Shown: piece by piece, positions 36,063-48,308 of the stretch
Numbering within the stretch: the stretch's first letter is position 1
How the letters are laid out: every line of letters starts with the position of its first letter
Assembly: GCF_001625195.1 (NCBI RefSeq)
Contig: NC_054390.1
Span: 5,046,027-5,110,026 of the forward strand
Reading direction: 5' to 3'
Source of the DNA: Drechmeria coniospora
Lineage: Eukaryota > Ascomycota > Sordariomycetes > Hypocreales > Ophiocordycipitaceae
Length of the DNA stretch: 64,000 nucleotides
The notes under the pieces: model-generated
What the model was told of the DNA's origin: nothing
The model's database searches: none
Seen by the model: only the letters and a program-made list of their open reading frames with translations
Translations under genes and position numbers: made by a program

Positions 36063-37692
36063 ATGGCATCCAAGAAGACGAAGGCGCCTGCGCCAGCGGC
36101 CGACGACAATCTCGACGATCTCTTCTCCGGCATTGGCGACGACACCAAGGCCAAGAAGCCGTCGGCGAACCTCAAGGCCAAGACGGCGGCCGCCTCGAAG
36201 CCAAGGGATGGCGACGACGACATCCTGGCCGACCTCGAGTCCCAGCTGGCTCCCGACCAGCCTCCGTCCCGTCCGCACACGCCACGCATCCAGGGCGCCG
36301 CCCTTCGCCGTTCTGCCGGCACGCCTCCCGTCGGCGAGGACAAACCCAGCATCCGTCAATCGACCGACAGCGCTCGGAGCTACAAGGCCAATTTTACGCC
36401 GAGCGCCACGAGCTCCGAGCTGCACGAGCCGGATAAGAAGAGCGTGACGGAGAAGCAGAGCCATCCCCAGCAGCAGCCGCAGGAGGAGGAGGAGCAGGCC
36501 CAGACCGGCGGCGGCTGGTGGGGGGGCATCATGTCCACTGCCTCGGCCGCCATGAAGCAGGCCGAGGCGGCCGTCAAGGAGATCCAGCAGAACGAGGAGG
36601 CCATGAAGTGGGCGGAGCAGGTCAAGGGAATCAGGGGCATCGACGTCGGCGCCCTGCGAAGCTACGGTACGCGAACCGCCCCCCTCCCCCCCCCTCTCGC
36701 CGACGGCCGTGCCGGTTCGCTCGCTGACGTGCCGTGGTCGGCCAGGTGACGAGCTTCGAAACCGCGCGCTGCCTACCTTCAACAACATCATCAACACCAT
36801 CGCCCCTCCCATCAGCTCCCACGAGCGCCTCATCATTCACATCACCCACGATCTCGTCGGCTACCCTTCCCTCGATCCCCTCATTCACGCCGTCTTCGCC
36901 CGGGTCATGTCTCAGGTCGAGGGTGGCGACCTCCTCGTCGTCCAGCGCGGCGTGGAAAGCAGCTCGAGGCGGATGAGCGTCAGCACCCCCGGCTGGCGGG
37001 ATGGGCCCTGGTGGAGGCAGACGGACTCCCACCGCGAGCTGGGTCTCGTCAAGGGCATGGTTGAGGGCACCAAGCTGTGCCGTGCCGGCGCCGAATCGAA
37101 CGCGAGCGAGTACTTTGCCGTCAAGGGCGGCATCGAGCAGGCCAAGGTCCGCGCCACCGAGGACTTGAGCGACACCAACCCGGTCAGGACGTCGGACCTG
37201 TTCCTGGCCGTCCAGGCCATCAGCGTCGACGCCGACAAGTCGCTGTTCGGCCGAACCGCCTCGGCCGAGAAGGAGAAGGAGTCGTCGACGGTCAAGGAGC
37301 AGGACGAAGCCGACGAGGTCGTCTCCTTTGCCGTCTTCGTCCTCGACCCCGTCCACGAGATCGAGTACTCCACCATCAGCCAGACGGTGCCGGCCAAATG
37401 GATTCGCTGGCTCGACGCGCCGACGCCCCTCACGCCCCAAACGGCCGACGAGAGCCAGGATGCGTTCGAGGGCGGCGTCCCCGACGAGATCAGGGAAATC
37501 TTGGACGAAGGCGGCGTCGACCCCCGGGAGTGGGTGGCGGAGTGGATCGAGGAGACGCTGGCGCTCGCCGTCGGCGTCGTCGCACAACGCTACGTCTCCT
37601 GCCGCATGGGCGTCGGCGAGGGCGGTCCCAGCAGGGGCAAGAAGAGGGTCGAGGACCCGACGACGGATGCCACCGGCGACGCCGAGGCCTGA
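36063..37692 (+). CDS. mtc1: Mtc1-like protein (maintenance of telomere capping family)
   Basis: Fungal DUF5427/Mtc1 family. In yeast, loss of Mtc1 is synthetically sick with a telomere-capping mutant, but the molecular role is not settled. Two exons, 36063-36666 and 36746-37692, separated by a 79-nt intron (GTACGC donor, GGCCAG acceptor), encode 516 residues. The N-terminus is acidic and disordered (DDNLDDLFSGIGDD, DDDILADLESQLA). A conserved block follows around residues 155-205 (GGGWWGGIMSTASAAMKQAE, WAEQVKG), continuing across the splice site as LRSYGDELRNRALPTF. Next come APPISSHERLIIHITHDLVG, the VEGGDLLVVQRG block and the C-terminal VSFAVFVLDPVHEIEYSTIS and DPREWVAEWIEETLALAVG. The gene is complete and convergent with malic enzyme, 385 bp away. 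Confidence 0.88.
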
Positions 37693-38077
37693 AATGCCCA
37701 TTTCAATCACTCCCGGAAGCCTGCCTGTTTCTCGCTACTGGTTCTGACATGCGCGACCGCTGTTGTTCGGCCGAGGGGTTCGTGGGTGGTGATAATATCC
37801 CTCGTTTGGTTTTTTTATAGTTTAGCAACCTGCCAATAAATACCATGCAAGTTTTGTCTACGATGGGGGCGTTTGATGGCGTCTTGACGACCGTCACTCG
37901 TGCCGTAGCCGTTGAGGATGATGCATCGTCGTCCACCGACCGGCGACAACGATGCAACAGTTCCCGACGATCCGACGCAAGAGGTCAGCCGACGGTTCAT
38001 CTTCCGGTGTCAACGAGGAATGCACGGCTCATTTTCAGATGACTCGACGCCAAGAGTGCGTTTGGCCAGATATCCAT
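37693..38077. other. short convergent intergenic region
   Basis: 385 bp between the Mtc1 and malic enzyme stop codons. It must hold both 3' ends. T-rich sequence at about 37807-37820 and AATAAA at about 37835-37840 could serve polyadenylation of Mtc1. Confidence 0.4.
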
Positions 38078-40387
38078 CTACGGGCGACCGCCTCGTCGCG
38101 CGGTGCCGGCCTTGCGCAACTCCCCCCTCGCCGCTCGCGTCGCATTTTCCATCTCGACGAGGCGGAGCGGCCGGTAGGTGGGCTCCCACATCTGGGCCCG
38201 AATCCAGTCGTCTAGGTCCTCCTTGTCGGCCGGAATGCCGTCCTCGGTCGCGACGCCTTCCTCGACGGCGACTTGAACCACGGCGCGGGCGACCCGTACG
38301 CTCACCTCCCTCGCGGCCTCGACATCCGGCAGCAATGGAGCCGTCGGATCTTTGAGAGCCGGACTGAGGGAGGCGACGCCCTCAACGGCAGCGACAAGCA
38401 TCTTGTCCGTCAACCGGGTCGCGCGCGAGAGGATGCAACCGAGCCCGATGCCCGGGAACACGACCGAGTTGTTACACTCGGCGACCTCGATGGTCACTTC
38501 CTCGCCCCCGGGGCCCCACGGACCGCGGACGGGGTCAAAGGGCGAGCCCGTGGCGACGAGCGCCTTGCCGTGCGTCCAGGCGAGGAGGTTGGCGGGCGTC
38601 GCTTCGTGCAACCGGGTGGGATTGGAAAGGGGGAATATGATGGGTCGCGCGCAGGATTGGGCCATGGCCTGGACAATCTCGTGCGTAAAAGCGGCCGGCA
38701 CGGTGGATGTGCCGATGAGGACGTTTGGACGGACGTGTAGTACGACGGTGAGGAGGTCGGTATGCTTTTCGCGCCAGGCGGATGCATCCTTGAGGAAAGA
38801 TCGCTGCGCGTCCGAGCTTTCGGTAGCGGTGGTGAGGAGGCCTGGCTTGTCAATCAACCTGAAAGCCGTTCATTAGCTAAACTCGATTTACGGAATAGCA
38901 GAGGCATTCCGGCCCGTGGGGTTTCCAGTTCTACGCAAACGTACCATATTTTCTCAGAGGCTTCTTCGTGGCTCAAACCGTCCTCGGTCGCGATGGCATC
39001 TCGAACCTGGGCCGCAATGCCAGCGCCGGCACTGCCAGCTCCAAAAACGACCATGCGCACGTCACCAAGACTTTGGCCTGTGACTTTCAGAGCAGACATG
39101 ATGGCGGCGAGGGTGACGCAGCCTGTCCCTTGGATGTCATCGTTGAAGCATGCCATGCTAGGGCGGTATAGGTCCAGCAGCCGCCGGGCTGCAGGGCTCA
39201 ACAACGTCAGAGACATACACACATAAAAAAGAGAAGGAGAGAAGGAGAGAAAGAAAGAGAGAAAGAGAAAGAGAGAAAGAGAAAGAGAGAAAGAGAAAGA
39301 GAGAAAGAGAAAGAGAGAAAGAGAAAGAGAGAGACAAAGAGAGAAAGAGAAAGAGAGAGACAAAGAGAGAAAGAGAAAGAGGGAGAGAGGGAGGGAGAGA
39401 GGTATACAGAAAAAGGGGACGAACCGTTATGCAGTCCAAAGTCCTCAAAGTGGATGTAGGCCTTGGGGTACAGCTTGCGGGCGGCCTGGACAAAGGTATC
39501 GACAAAGCTGTCGTAGCGCGGTCCACGGATTCGCCTTTGCCGCAAGCCGAGATAGAGCTCGTCTTTCAAATGTTGGGGGTTGTCGGTGCCGCAGTCGAGG
39601 ACGACGGGCAGGCAGCGGTTTGGGTGGACGCCAGCGCACAGGGTGGCGAGGACGAGTTTGGCGATGGAGATGAGGATGCCGCCGACGCCCTGGTCGCCGA
39701 TGCCGAGAATCTCCTCGCCGTCTGGCACCAAAAATCATTCATCAACCTCATCGTGGTTCCCGAGGAGGGGACGGAAGGGTGGCAGGGTACCGGTAACGAC
39801 AATGTAGTCGATGTCCTCCGACTCCCCCCATTGCGCCAAATCATGCAGCACGCGATCCTCGTCGTTGATGTTCAAGAAGCAGCCCTCGGGTCGGCGGAAA
39901 AGCCTCGAGTAGTTTTGAATGGCATCGCCTTCGGTGGGAGTATAAACGACGCTGAACATGGACTTGAGGTTACATTGCAGCAACTGTGTTTCGTCAGCCG
40001 GTATCTCGTCGACTGGCTGGTGATCAAAGGAGACGGAACGAGACGCAGGAACTGGCGAGGACGACAGAGAATGGCTACCTTGTAATACAGCACCTCGTTC
40101 TGCTCCTTTAGCGAGGTCAGAAATGTATTCTTGTCGAGGTCATCGGCTCGCTCGATGTACTGCTCATGTGCGCGCTGGACTTGGGTGTCGAGGGAATGGA
40201 CATTGTGCGGCAGCAGGCCGCAGAGGTTGAAGAGCTTTCGCTCGTCGAGAGGAAAGGCGGATCCCTTGTTGAAGAATGGCGAGCCGAGGACAGCCTCGCC
40301 GGTAAGGGCGCAGTCGACGGGACCGCTGGTACTCAAGAGAAGGTGGTCGAACCGTGATGTTGGCTTGGGCATTGTGCCGTCCACCAT
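38078..40387 (-). CDS. malic enzyme
   Basis: Oxidatively decarboxylates malate to pyruvate, producing NADH or NADPH. Five exons, 40387-40079, 39983-39791, 39721-39425, 39188-38945 and 38858-38078, with GT-AG introns of 95, 69, 236 and 86 nt, encode 607 residues. Family landmarks in order: FFNKGSAFPLDER, NTFLTSLKEQNEVLYYK, the catalytic Tyr block VVYTPTEGDAIQNYSRLFR, DGEEILGIGDQGVGG, LPVVLDCGTDN, the metal-binding FEDFGLHN and FNDDIQGTG, the dinucleotide loop VVFGAGSAGAGIA, and FPLSNPTRLHEATPANLLAW. No mitochondrial presequence is evident (start MVDGTMPKPTSRF, with a second Met at 40372), so a cytosolic enzyme is likelier. NAD versus NADP preference cannot be decided by eye. Intron 3 carries a long pyrimidine repeat on the coding strand. 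Confidence 0.93.
39228..39410. repeat. (GAAAGA)n-type microsatellite inside malic enzyme intron 3
   Basis: About 180 bp of almost pure purine (AGAGAAAGAGAAAG-type units, with two ACAAAG interruptions) on the plus strand. Read in the direction of the gene it is an uninterrupted CT tract ending about 40 nt before the intron's CTGCAG acceptor. Confidence 0.95.
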
Positions 40388-41721
40388 GACTTTTCATCCA
40401 CGGTCGTGTCCGTTTCGTACTGTTTTGCCACGTGAAGTCAATGTGCGAAGGAATAGGCTTGACATGGAGAGAGGCTAGCAGATGGTTCGCTGCGGAGAGC
40501 ACTGGTGTCAGGTGTTAATGACGTATCGCAGCCAGAGGATACGACTCCAAGTGGCATCGCGTCATGGCCTGCATGGTACGTACAAGTACGGAGTATTACT
40601 TGCAGTACGCGTTTCCCTTGCACAGGAAGAACATGCCTACAAGAACTGACTAGCATCCCGCGAAGAGTGACGAGAGGAGAATAAATAAATAAAAGCTATT
40701 GATTAATTATTCACGGGCAACGAAGAACAATATCGGCGCTCAGGGAGCCGCGTCTGTGTAGGAATTGATGTGCAATGCAAACCAACAGGCGCGGACTATG
40801 ACGGTCCAGTTTCCTTCTCGCAACACGATGGATCGGCCGGCAACAAAAGAAATGCTGCGGCCATCATCATCTCCCATGCCAGCCTCCTTCCGCGCGCAGT
40901 GCAAAACGCGCCGCTGCGAGGAAGGCCTTCCGAGGAAGACTCGTGTGAGCGAGGAGTGACTGGCGGTGAGTGGCTGCTGTTGTCACGACGAAGGCGAGAC
41001 GGTGCCTTGCGGGTTGAATGCCAGGAAGGGATGACATTTGGACGATGGACTTCCAACAGTCCGTTGAGACTGAATCGAAGCTCGCATCGCTTCCTCGCTT
41101 CGTCCCGAAGGCACGTAGTGATGGTAGATTTACTGTGCATGTAGATGGAGAGGTAAGAAGACGCTGACGGCGGAGAGAAAAATTGCACATGGTGGGGTGG
41201 AACTGTTGCTGTGGCTGGTGGGTATCCTTCGCCACAGGCGGGCCGCTCTCCCGCTACAGCACATCTACAAGTTCACGTTCGATGTAACTTGTACAGCCAA
41301 CCTCAGGCCCTGTGTCACTCCGTACCTTCAGCGAGGTTGTACCAGCGATTTTACTTGCCCATGTGCCCATCTGGCTCGAACCCCGTCCAGTATCTGACGG
41401 ATGCGCCGAGTGCATGTAGACCAATCTAAACGTTGCAAGGACAGACTGAGGGGAGACACAGTGATGGATGCACCGCACCGTCATGTTTCGTGAATAGTAG
41501 TACCATCATCTTCGGTATCATGCGCAGATATCTCATCCGAGTATGTACATGTAATGGTAAATACTGTGCGTCCGTCCGTCCATCCGTCCGTCAGTATGCG
41601 GCAGTATCTATGTACAAGAGCGCTGCATATCATGATCATCCGCGTCCATGCCTCCTTCATCAGGCGTCGTCCTCCTCCTAGATTGCCTGCGTCGTGCGGT
41701 GCCGTCGTGTGGAATCCAGAT
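40388..41721. other. 1.3 kb intergenic region, malic enzyme to protease
   Basis: Contains the malic enzyme promoter (GTAC words and TACGGAGTAT near 40570-40600) and the 3' flank of the protease gene. A (CCGT)n-like run occurs at 41570-41592. No coding signal. Confidence 0.45.
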
Positions 41722-42336
41722 TTACTGTCCAGCTCGGTTGTTGTTGCCGATGACGTTGGGCGAGCCACGGATGTTTCCGGTAATCTTGTCCTTCGTGCCG
41801 TGGCCCGTAAGGTGCTTGGTCACGGCATCGACGCCTTGGACGCCATCGACGGACATGGCGGTGAGGGCAAGGCCGACGACGTGGGGGGTCGCCATCGAGG
41901 TGCCCGAGATGCTCTTGGTCGCCGAGTTGCTGCCGATCCAGGCCGAGTTGACGTCGGAGCCGGGCGCGAAGATGTCGAGGACGGTGCCCCAGTTGGAGAA
42001 GTAGGACATGGTCCAATCCTTGGTCAGAGCACCAACCGTCACGGCGCTCTCAGCCGAAGCGGGCGAAACCCTCGAGGCGTCCTGGGACTCGTTGCCGGCG
42101 GCGATGATGGACAGGACACCCTTCTTCGAGGCCGCGTCGACGACGTTGTTGAAGGAAACCGACTTGGGGCCTCCGAGGGAGAGGTTGATGGCGGCCGACC
42201 CGGTCCGGCCCTTGGCGATGATGTCCTCGACGGCCCAGTTGTAGCCGGCAAGGATGATGGACGTGGCCGAGGAGGAGCCCTGGAAGACCTTGACGGCCTG
42301 GATCTTGGCCTTCTTCGCAACGCCAAACGTCTTTCC

Positions 42337-42370
<34 letters not shown>

Positions 42371-43054
42371 AAGGTGTCGACGTTGGCGTCGTTGGGGAAG
42401 GCCGTGAAGGCGGCCTCGGCACGGCCCTCAAACTCCTCGTGCGTCGTCACGATGCCGGTGTCGACGACGTAGGCAAAGGTGCCGGCGCCGGCGTTGGTGT
42501 CGTAGACGTAGTCGGTCGAGCCCTTGCTTCGATGCGAGACCGTTCCGAGGCCCCAGGGGGCGCCGGTCTGGGTCGTCAGATCCCGCTTCTGCTGGATGCC
42601 AACAACTTCCTCGGCGGGGTCGATAAAGGCCAGTTCCCAGACCTGGTCCGCCTCGACGAGAGCGACCTAGTCGTCGTGAGCCATGAGCCGAGCCGGACAA
42701 GCCTGCGTCTCGAGCACTTACGTCGGGGTTCTTGCGGATCTCGGCAACGGTGGCCTGGTCAAAGTGACCGGCGTAGCCACGGAAGTTGATGTGCTTGCCG
42801 TTGTAGGTTCGCTCGACACCCTTGAACTGGCTGGCCGAGAGGCCGCGCTTGTGGACGCCGTTCACCCAGTCGAGGTGAGAGTCGAGGTCGCGAGCCTGCA
42901 GGCCATCCTTGAGAGTGATGATGTACTTTCCGGGAATCACCTTGCTCGTCTTCGCAGACGTCTTGAACTCGCCCGTCTCCGATACGAATGGTGCGGCGCC
43001 GGCGTAGGCGAGGAGGGTCGTGGCGGCGACCGCGATGTTCTTCAAGTTGACCAT
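41722..43054 (-). CDS. secreted subtilisin-like serine protease (S8, proteinase K type)
   Basis: Extracellular endopeptidase. Two exons, 43054-42722 and 42666-41722, with a 55-nt intron (GTAAGT donor, GACTAG acceptor), encode 425 residues. ATG 43054 opens a signal peptide (MVNLKNIAVAATTLLAYAGA, cleavage near 19-21). An inhibitor I9 propeptide follows (KYIITLKDGLQARDLDSHLDW to about residue 125). The mature enzyme probably starts near TTQTGAPWGLG. The catalytic triad is complete: Asp180 in YVVDTGI, His212 in GHGTHVAGT and Ser368 in SGTSMATPHV, with oxyanion Asn303 in AAGNES. It therefore looks active. Proteinase K-type enzymes are abundant in insect- and nematode-associated fungi, but a host-directed role here is inference. 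The ATG upstream at 43198 lies in the 5' leader and does not precede a signal peptide directly. Confidence 0.93.
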
Positions 43055-44705
43055 TGTGAATCGGATCGGTGAGCGGCAGTTGGAATATTGTGTTCGAGCG
43101 TCGAAGTCGAGGTTGTTGGATGAAGAGGGCAAGAAGAAAGGAAGCGGGATCAAGACGTCCTTATATACCTGATCTTGACGGCCGACGGGGAGTTTCATCC
43201 ATGACGCCCCCGAGGTCCAACGATTCTCGTGATGTCAATGAACTTTGATAGTTGCGCCGTTGGAGTTGACTTGAAGCAGCGTCCTCGAGCGGCTTCAGCT
43301 TCCTTTCCCGGATGCGCGGCGCAAAAGTTCTCCTCGGGTGTATGACGAGAGACGGAAGCAGAAGGAAGGAGATTTGGGACAAGGAGGAGGGTGTGAGAAT
43401 GGCGATGCCGTTTGCCATCGGTGGAGGCGAGAAAGACGAAGCCAACTGGGAAGGAGGCCAAATTGGCGAACGGGGTGGCATTGACATTTTCCTACACGCG
43501 CCGAGTAGGCCAGACATCTTGGCAAGGTACGTCAACATGAATGTGGCAGCGGCAGACCTTCTCCTGGACTGCAGCATGACAACCGGAATCACATGAAGGG
43601 GGTATGGGAGCCTTGCAGTACTTGGCGACGTGGAGTAGTCCGACGATGAACACATTGGGTAGTTGGTATATTGAACAGTCATATGCTCATCTTCGTTACC
43701 AGTGTTGAATTGGGAAGTCGTTTGGGAGGTCGTTGGAAAAAATGTTCGAGACATGGATGGTACCATTAGAGATGTACAACCGACCGATCGGATGGAGGCG
43801 TACGGGAGGTAGACAGATAGGCCGTGGTGAGCAGCTGCACAACCAAAGCTTGCGCATGAATCCAACACGGTTTAACTGTACGTACCACCACGCGTTCGGG
43901 CGCGTGCTGGATCGCTTCTCGAACATCGTTGGCGGACACGGCGAGCGGCTCTTGTGCGGTGTGCTCCAGCGTCCAAGTCGCTTCAGGATGGAGAACAATG
44001 GCGTGCTCTTCCTCTGGTGGGATGCATGTAGAAGCCGGTCACGATACTCGCCCTGCTTCATTGGGATTCCTCAACCGTCTTGGCGCCTGTGTGATATGTG
44101 ACGGTGTTCACGGAACAGCTGGTGGACAGCAGGTGGACGACCGACTGGTGGGTGCGCCATGGGAAGCGTTCGGCAGCCATGTGCCTGACGCCTGGCTACC
44201 GCCGATGAGATTGCGCCAAGTGGAGTCGAGAGCATTTGATATCGCGAGCAACATGGCGAGGAGCGATTGGCCAACGGCAGTTATGAATAGCAAGCATGGT
44301 TGGAGTCAAGCCTTGCCTTGTGACCGACTCGTTGGAAGGCGGATGGAACATGGGTGGCAGTACCGACTGCAACCCGAATCGGCGGGCCCCGGTGGCCGGA
44401 GGCAATCCATCTGGAGCCATGCCTGCCGGCAATCTTGACATGGCATGGCGGCTGACCCGAGGTGTGTCGTTGACACCGGGCCGTGACCTTTGACCCCTCT
44501 CCCCTTCATCCTTGGCTGGCATCATGCTTTGAGACATCGATTCAGAGGACAGTTGATACCAGATCGACCCAGCGGCGAATGTCAACGGCCGAAAGGGAAC
44601 TTGGCAAAGCGAGCAGTCGTCATGACGAAATGAAGCGAGCCAACGAACGAGTCGTTGCATTCAGGAATCGAAGGAAACATGGATGCGCGGCCGTGGCGTC
44701 TGGGG

Positions 44706-44812
44706 TGCGTAGTGTGGTGTGTGGTGTATGGTGCATGGGGTGTGGTGTATGGTGTAAGTATTGTGTATGGTGTAAGTATGGTGTGTGGTGTTTAGTTTGT
44801 GGTGTGTGGGGA
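44706..44812. repeat. GTGTGGTGTATG-type low-complexity run
   Basis: Irregular units of GTGTGGTGTATGGTGTAAGTAT, with no coding value. Confidence 0.8.
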
Positions 44813-46893
44813 GGCGAGATACTGAGGCTCTGTACTGAACAGTATTCTTGCGGCTAGCATAATACATTGCATACAGTGCATGTGCAGTACTATATACGCA
44901 TGCAGCCATTATTACCTACTAGTAGGTGTGTTAATTAATTGCTGTAATTCAATAACTTCGTATATATGCATACGAATACGGGCATCGGCTAGCAGCTGTC
45001 TGCGCTCCAATTGGGATCAACCAGTCACAAAAGAGCACGGAGTCGGAGTTACTTGGAATGCCGTCATCAGTCTCCTATCATGATGGCGGCACCTGCCGAG
45101 TCGGGCAGGCATCCTTTGGTGGTCCTTGTTCACCCTCGCTGTGCGTCTCGAGCGTGGCCATGGTGAGGATGTTTCGACGAATCCGTTTCGACACCGCTCA
45201 GACACTTGCTTGCGCTTCCGACGCCCCCCTCCCCCCTCTTCGAGGCTAGACGAGCTGACCATCGAACGTGTAGTGATGTGCGAATGGACCACAGACCGTG
45301 GATGGATGGCGAAGACGGTGCTGCCAACTCGACGCAAGTGCAGTCGTTGGCTGCTGGTTGGTGCAGGTGTTCCCATGACCAGCTCCAACTCACTCCAAAT
45401 CGTTACGCCAACGATTATCGTCCATATTGCACACCATTTTCTGTGCCTAGAGCGAACATCGTCACCTCCATCGGAGGCAACATGTCCACCGCCATAAAGA
45501 CGTGTGGCACAATGCAAGAATGAATGACACTCTCTTGCAGGCATGAAATCCTTCTTAAAGCCGTTCCCTTGCCGTCTACTCTCCGCCGAGCCAGCCTACT
45601 CATTCTCCTCCACCCGTCCGATCGGGACACTGCTATGCCTGGTCGGTGAGCATCAGCCGTACAACTCCTTCGGCCGTTGATGAGTCTTCGAGTGGGAAGA
45701 CCAAATGCATCGTCACCAAATCGCCATGACCGCCCGTCTGTTCGCTGCTAATGCATTCCCCCAAAAGTCTAGCCACAGGACGAGCAGACACAAGCGGACG
45801 ATAGGACCTACCTCAACCGTCCACAGCTTCTTCAATCGTCGACTCGAACCCCTGTCCGCGCGTGCCGGCCCCGCATTCGACACGGCCATGTTTATCTACA
45901 TGTCCATTTCTATCCTTTCGCCGCTTGCTCCCTTGCCGAGTACACTGGCATCATATTCATCCACGCTACAATTGCCTGCACTTGTATGTCCATGCGGACC
46001 CTGGCCCCTGGTGCAACGCAATCTCCTGCCCAGAGGTCCATTGCAACAGCGGGAAGCTCGCGTGTCTTGCAGCACATGGTACCAAGCGCGACCCTGACTG
46101 CAGCCTCCGACTGCCACCTTGCAATCCTGTCAAAGACCAAGAATCCACTTGCACAACAATGCCATGCATCATGGGAGGACCGCGTCAGTGTCACGGCCCA
46201 CCTCGAACGCGGAGAGCAAGGACGGCTGCCCAGGATTTGACGTGGCCGCCTCTTGGTCCGATTACCAACCCTCCATATCCGCCCGAGCGCTCCTGTCTTG
46301 CCCCTATGAATCCTTCGTTCTAGTCATGCTCCGGAATTGCCATCCCGAGGCCCGACTCCAAATGCCAGCTGCGAGCCCTCGACCGATCCGGCTGCTAACG
46401 GTGCATGCAGCAAGTTTCATCATTGTCGCTGGAGAAGTTGCTGCAACCTCCCTCATGGTGCCATTCGACTCTTCTCCACGCTTCTGAGAGCCCAGAGGCT
46501 CTGCTGCATATTTCCACACTATTTTGCTAGAACAGGCGACTGTCCCTGCTGGAATAGCCGTCATGGTCAACACGAAATTAAAGATGACGAAAACTGGCGC
46601 CTACCATCCACCGAGTAAACATGAACCTGCACGAAAGAATGATTGCCTGTGTACTATTCTCCAGATCGCGTCATCAAGCGGCGTCAGCAAAATTCCGTGC
46701 CCCATTCACGCGGACCTTCAGCCTCAATCAACCTTCTACATCAAGACAAGCCAACATAGGCCCACGCAGGCCAACGCAGCGTCCCCGCCCGAGCTGGACC
46801 AATCCTGCCCTGACCATCATCACCCCTTCACAGCGCCTTTCAATCATTATATTCTTATTATAACCATAACTATAACCACTTGCGCATGGATAC

Positions 46894-47760
46894 TTGCTAG
46901 GTATGCACCCCGCAAAATTGTCCCACCTGACGCCGCACGCTGCTATCATCGAGCATGATGCGACGACATACATCCCAAAATATCAACACGAACTAGCCAC
47001 CTGCCAGAGCGCAGTCACAACACTCCTGTTGAACTTGAGAGTCTGCTGTCGGATTTGTGGGCGACAAATAATGCACGGCTACGACGGAACTCGGAATGAT
47101 ACCCCATGGGTCACCAACTACCTGCCATTTGAGTTCTCCGTTCTTGAAATAACCTCGGCTGGACGATATAGAAGATGGCATGGGATGACCGAATACCAGA
47201 CATCGCCAAACCATGAGCTCACCATGGACAACCGCTAGCCTGGAGAAGCCCAATGCGGTCCATACACCTCGAACAGCACCGTCGGGACCATGTGAACAAT
47301 TTCCGACCTCGTCTGCCTCGCACCATGGAAGGTCAATGCACTCGCAGATCCGGATCCCGCCGAATGTCGAGCCGAGGTCGCGTCGGATACAGGCTATCTC
47401 CGAGCGTTGTAATTCTGAAAAGATGGCCCTGGGCCACCTTCTATTTCAGGCGTCGACGCCGGGTATTGTGGCTTGACATAGATGGAGTGGCGAATCCATG
47501 CACACTCAATCAGCACTTACAATGCTGAGTTTGCCTTTGGCCCGTCTGACCAGCCTGAGTTACTATTTAACAGTGACTACACTGTCCAGATTGCGGAGAC
47601 GGGGCAATCCCTTGCTCTCGACGTTGCGATATCGCACCCTCGCCATCTGTCCTACTGACATCCTTTCATTCGCCTGTACCTGCGCCCAATGCCATTTCTG
47701 GAAATAGACACGGAGATTTACCCGAATGGCCTCGCCAAAGTGATATCGAGACAGGCGTTT
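46894..47760 (+). pseudogene. possible decayed coding sequence, unidentified
   Basis: One frame stays mostly protein-like for about 870 bp, with isolated stops (TAG 47236, TGA near 47291, TAA near 47410, TAG near 47485 among others). Segments such as ISDLVCLAPWKVNALADPDP and SDQPELLFNSDYTVQIAETG read like a folded protein. I recognise no family. This could be chance in GC-balanced sequence, so it is recorded only as a candidate. Confidence 0.2.
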
Positions 47761-48308
47761 CAGCTTATGCATGTATCCTGGAGGTAGCCTTCATGCCTCA
47801 TGATGTGATGTCGCCGGAAACTGTTTGAAGCAGCGGCGACAAATGTCTTTTCCTATGGCGTGCGGCGACGTTGACTCAGCTCGGACGTAACGCGACAGCA
47901 AAAGTGACGATGTGAGTTATACGGCCATTGTTGGCTTGTTCTAGAAAATGAAATGAAGCCTTGACTTGAATGCTCCATCCGATCTTGGTGTTGATGAGTC
48001 CAGCTTAGTGAGCAGCCTGGCTATTTTTGTGTGGTGAGAGACGAATGCATCCTGGCCAAGGAGCATACAAATGCACTTGTCTACCTTGTTTCATTAGATG
48101 CGTATCGGGTAGGTCTGCTGTGGTCTTGTGAGAAACTTGTACGTTTGTAGGTGCCCATTCGTATTACTTGCATCTTTACAAGGCCAAGATCGACGTAAGA
48201 TGAAAAAGAAAAAGTGAGTAGGCAACGTGCGGTACTGCCAATGAATGCTTCTACGCGAAAAAAGCCGTGATATAAAATTGACGTCGTGTAATGATTCACT
48301 CATTCACA

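Larger units (their letters stand above)
43055..48308. other. 5.3 kb gene-poor region
   Basis: No intact gene recognised between the protease and the truncated beta-mannosidase. The left end holds the protease promoter. A GT-rich low-complexity run lies at 44706-44812. From about 45.8 to 47.8 kb some frames read in a protein-like way but with scattered stops, so decayed genes are possible. Confidence 0.45.

Noticed and set aside
36631..37710. 359-residue minus-strand frame opposite Mtc1
   Set aside because: Shadow of a family-supported exon.
39158..39731. Phe/Leu/Ser-repeat frames near the malic enzyme
   Set aside because: Read-through of intron 3 and its CT microsatellite.
41554..42789. 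411-residue plus-strand frame opposite the protease
   Set aside because: Antisense of a protease with a full catalytic triad; Gly/Asp/Val-rich composition mirrors the other strand.
3100..43054. XLF, Cactin and Mtc1 as a telomere-related cluster
   Set aside because: All three have telomere links in other species, but they are far apart, differently oriented and separated by unrelated genes; coincidence is the simpler view.
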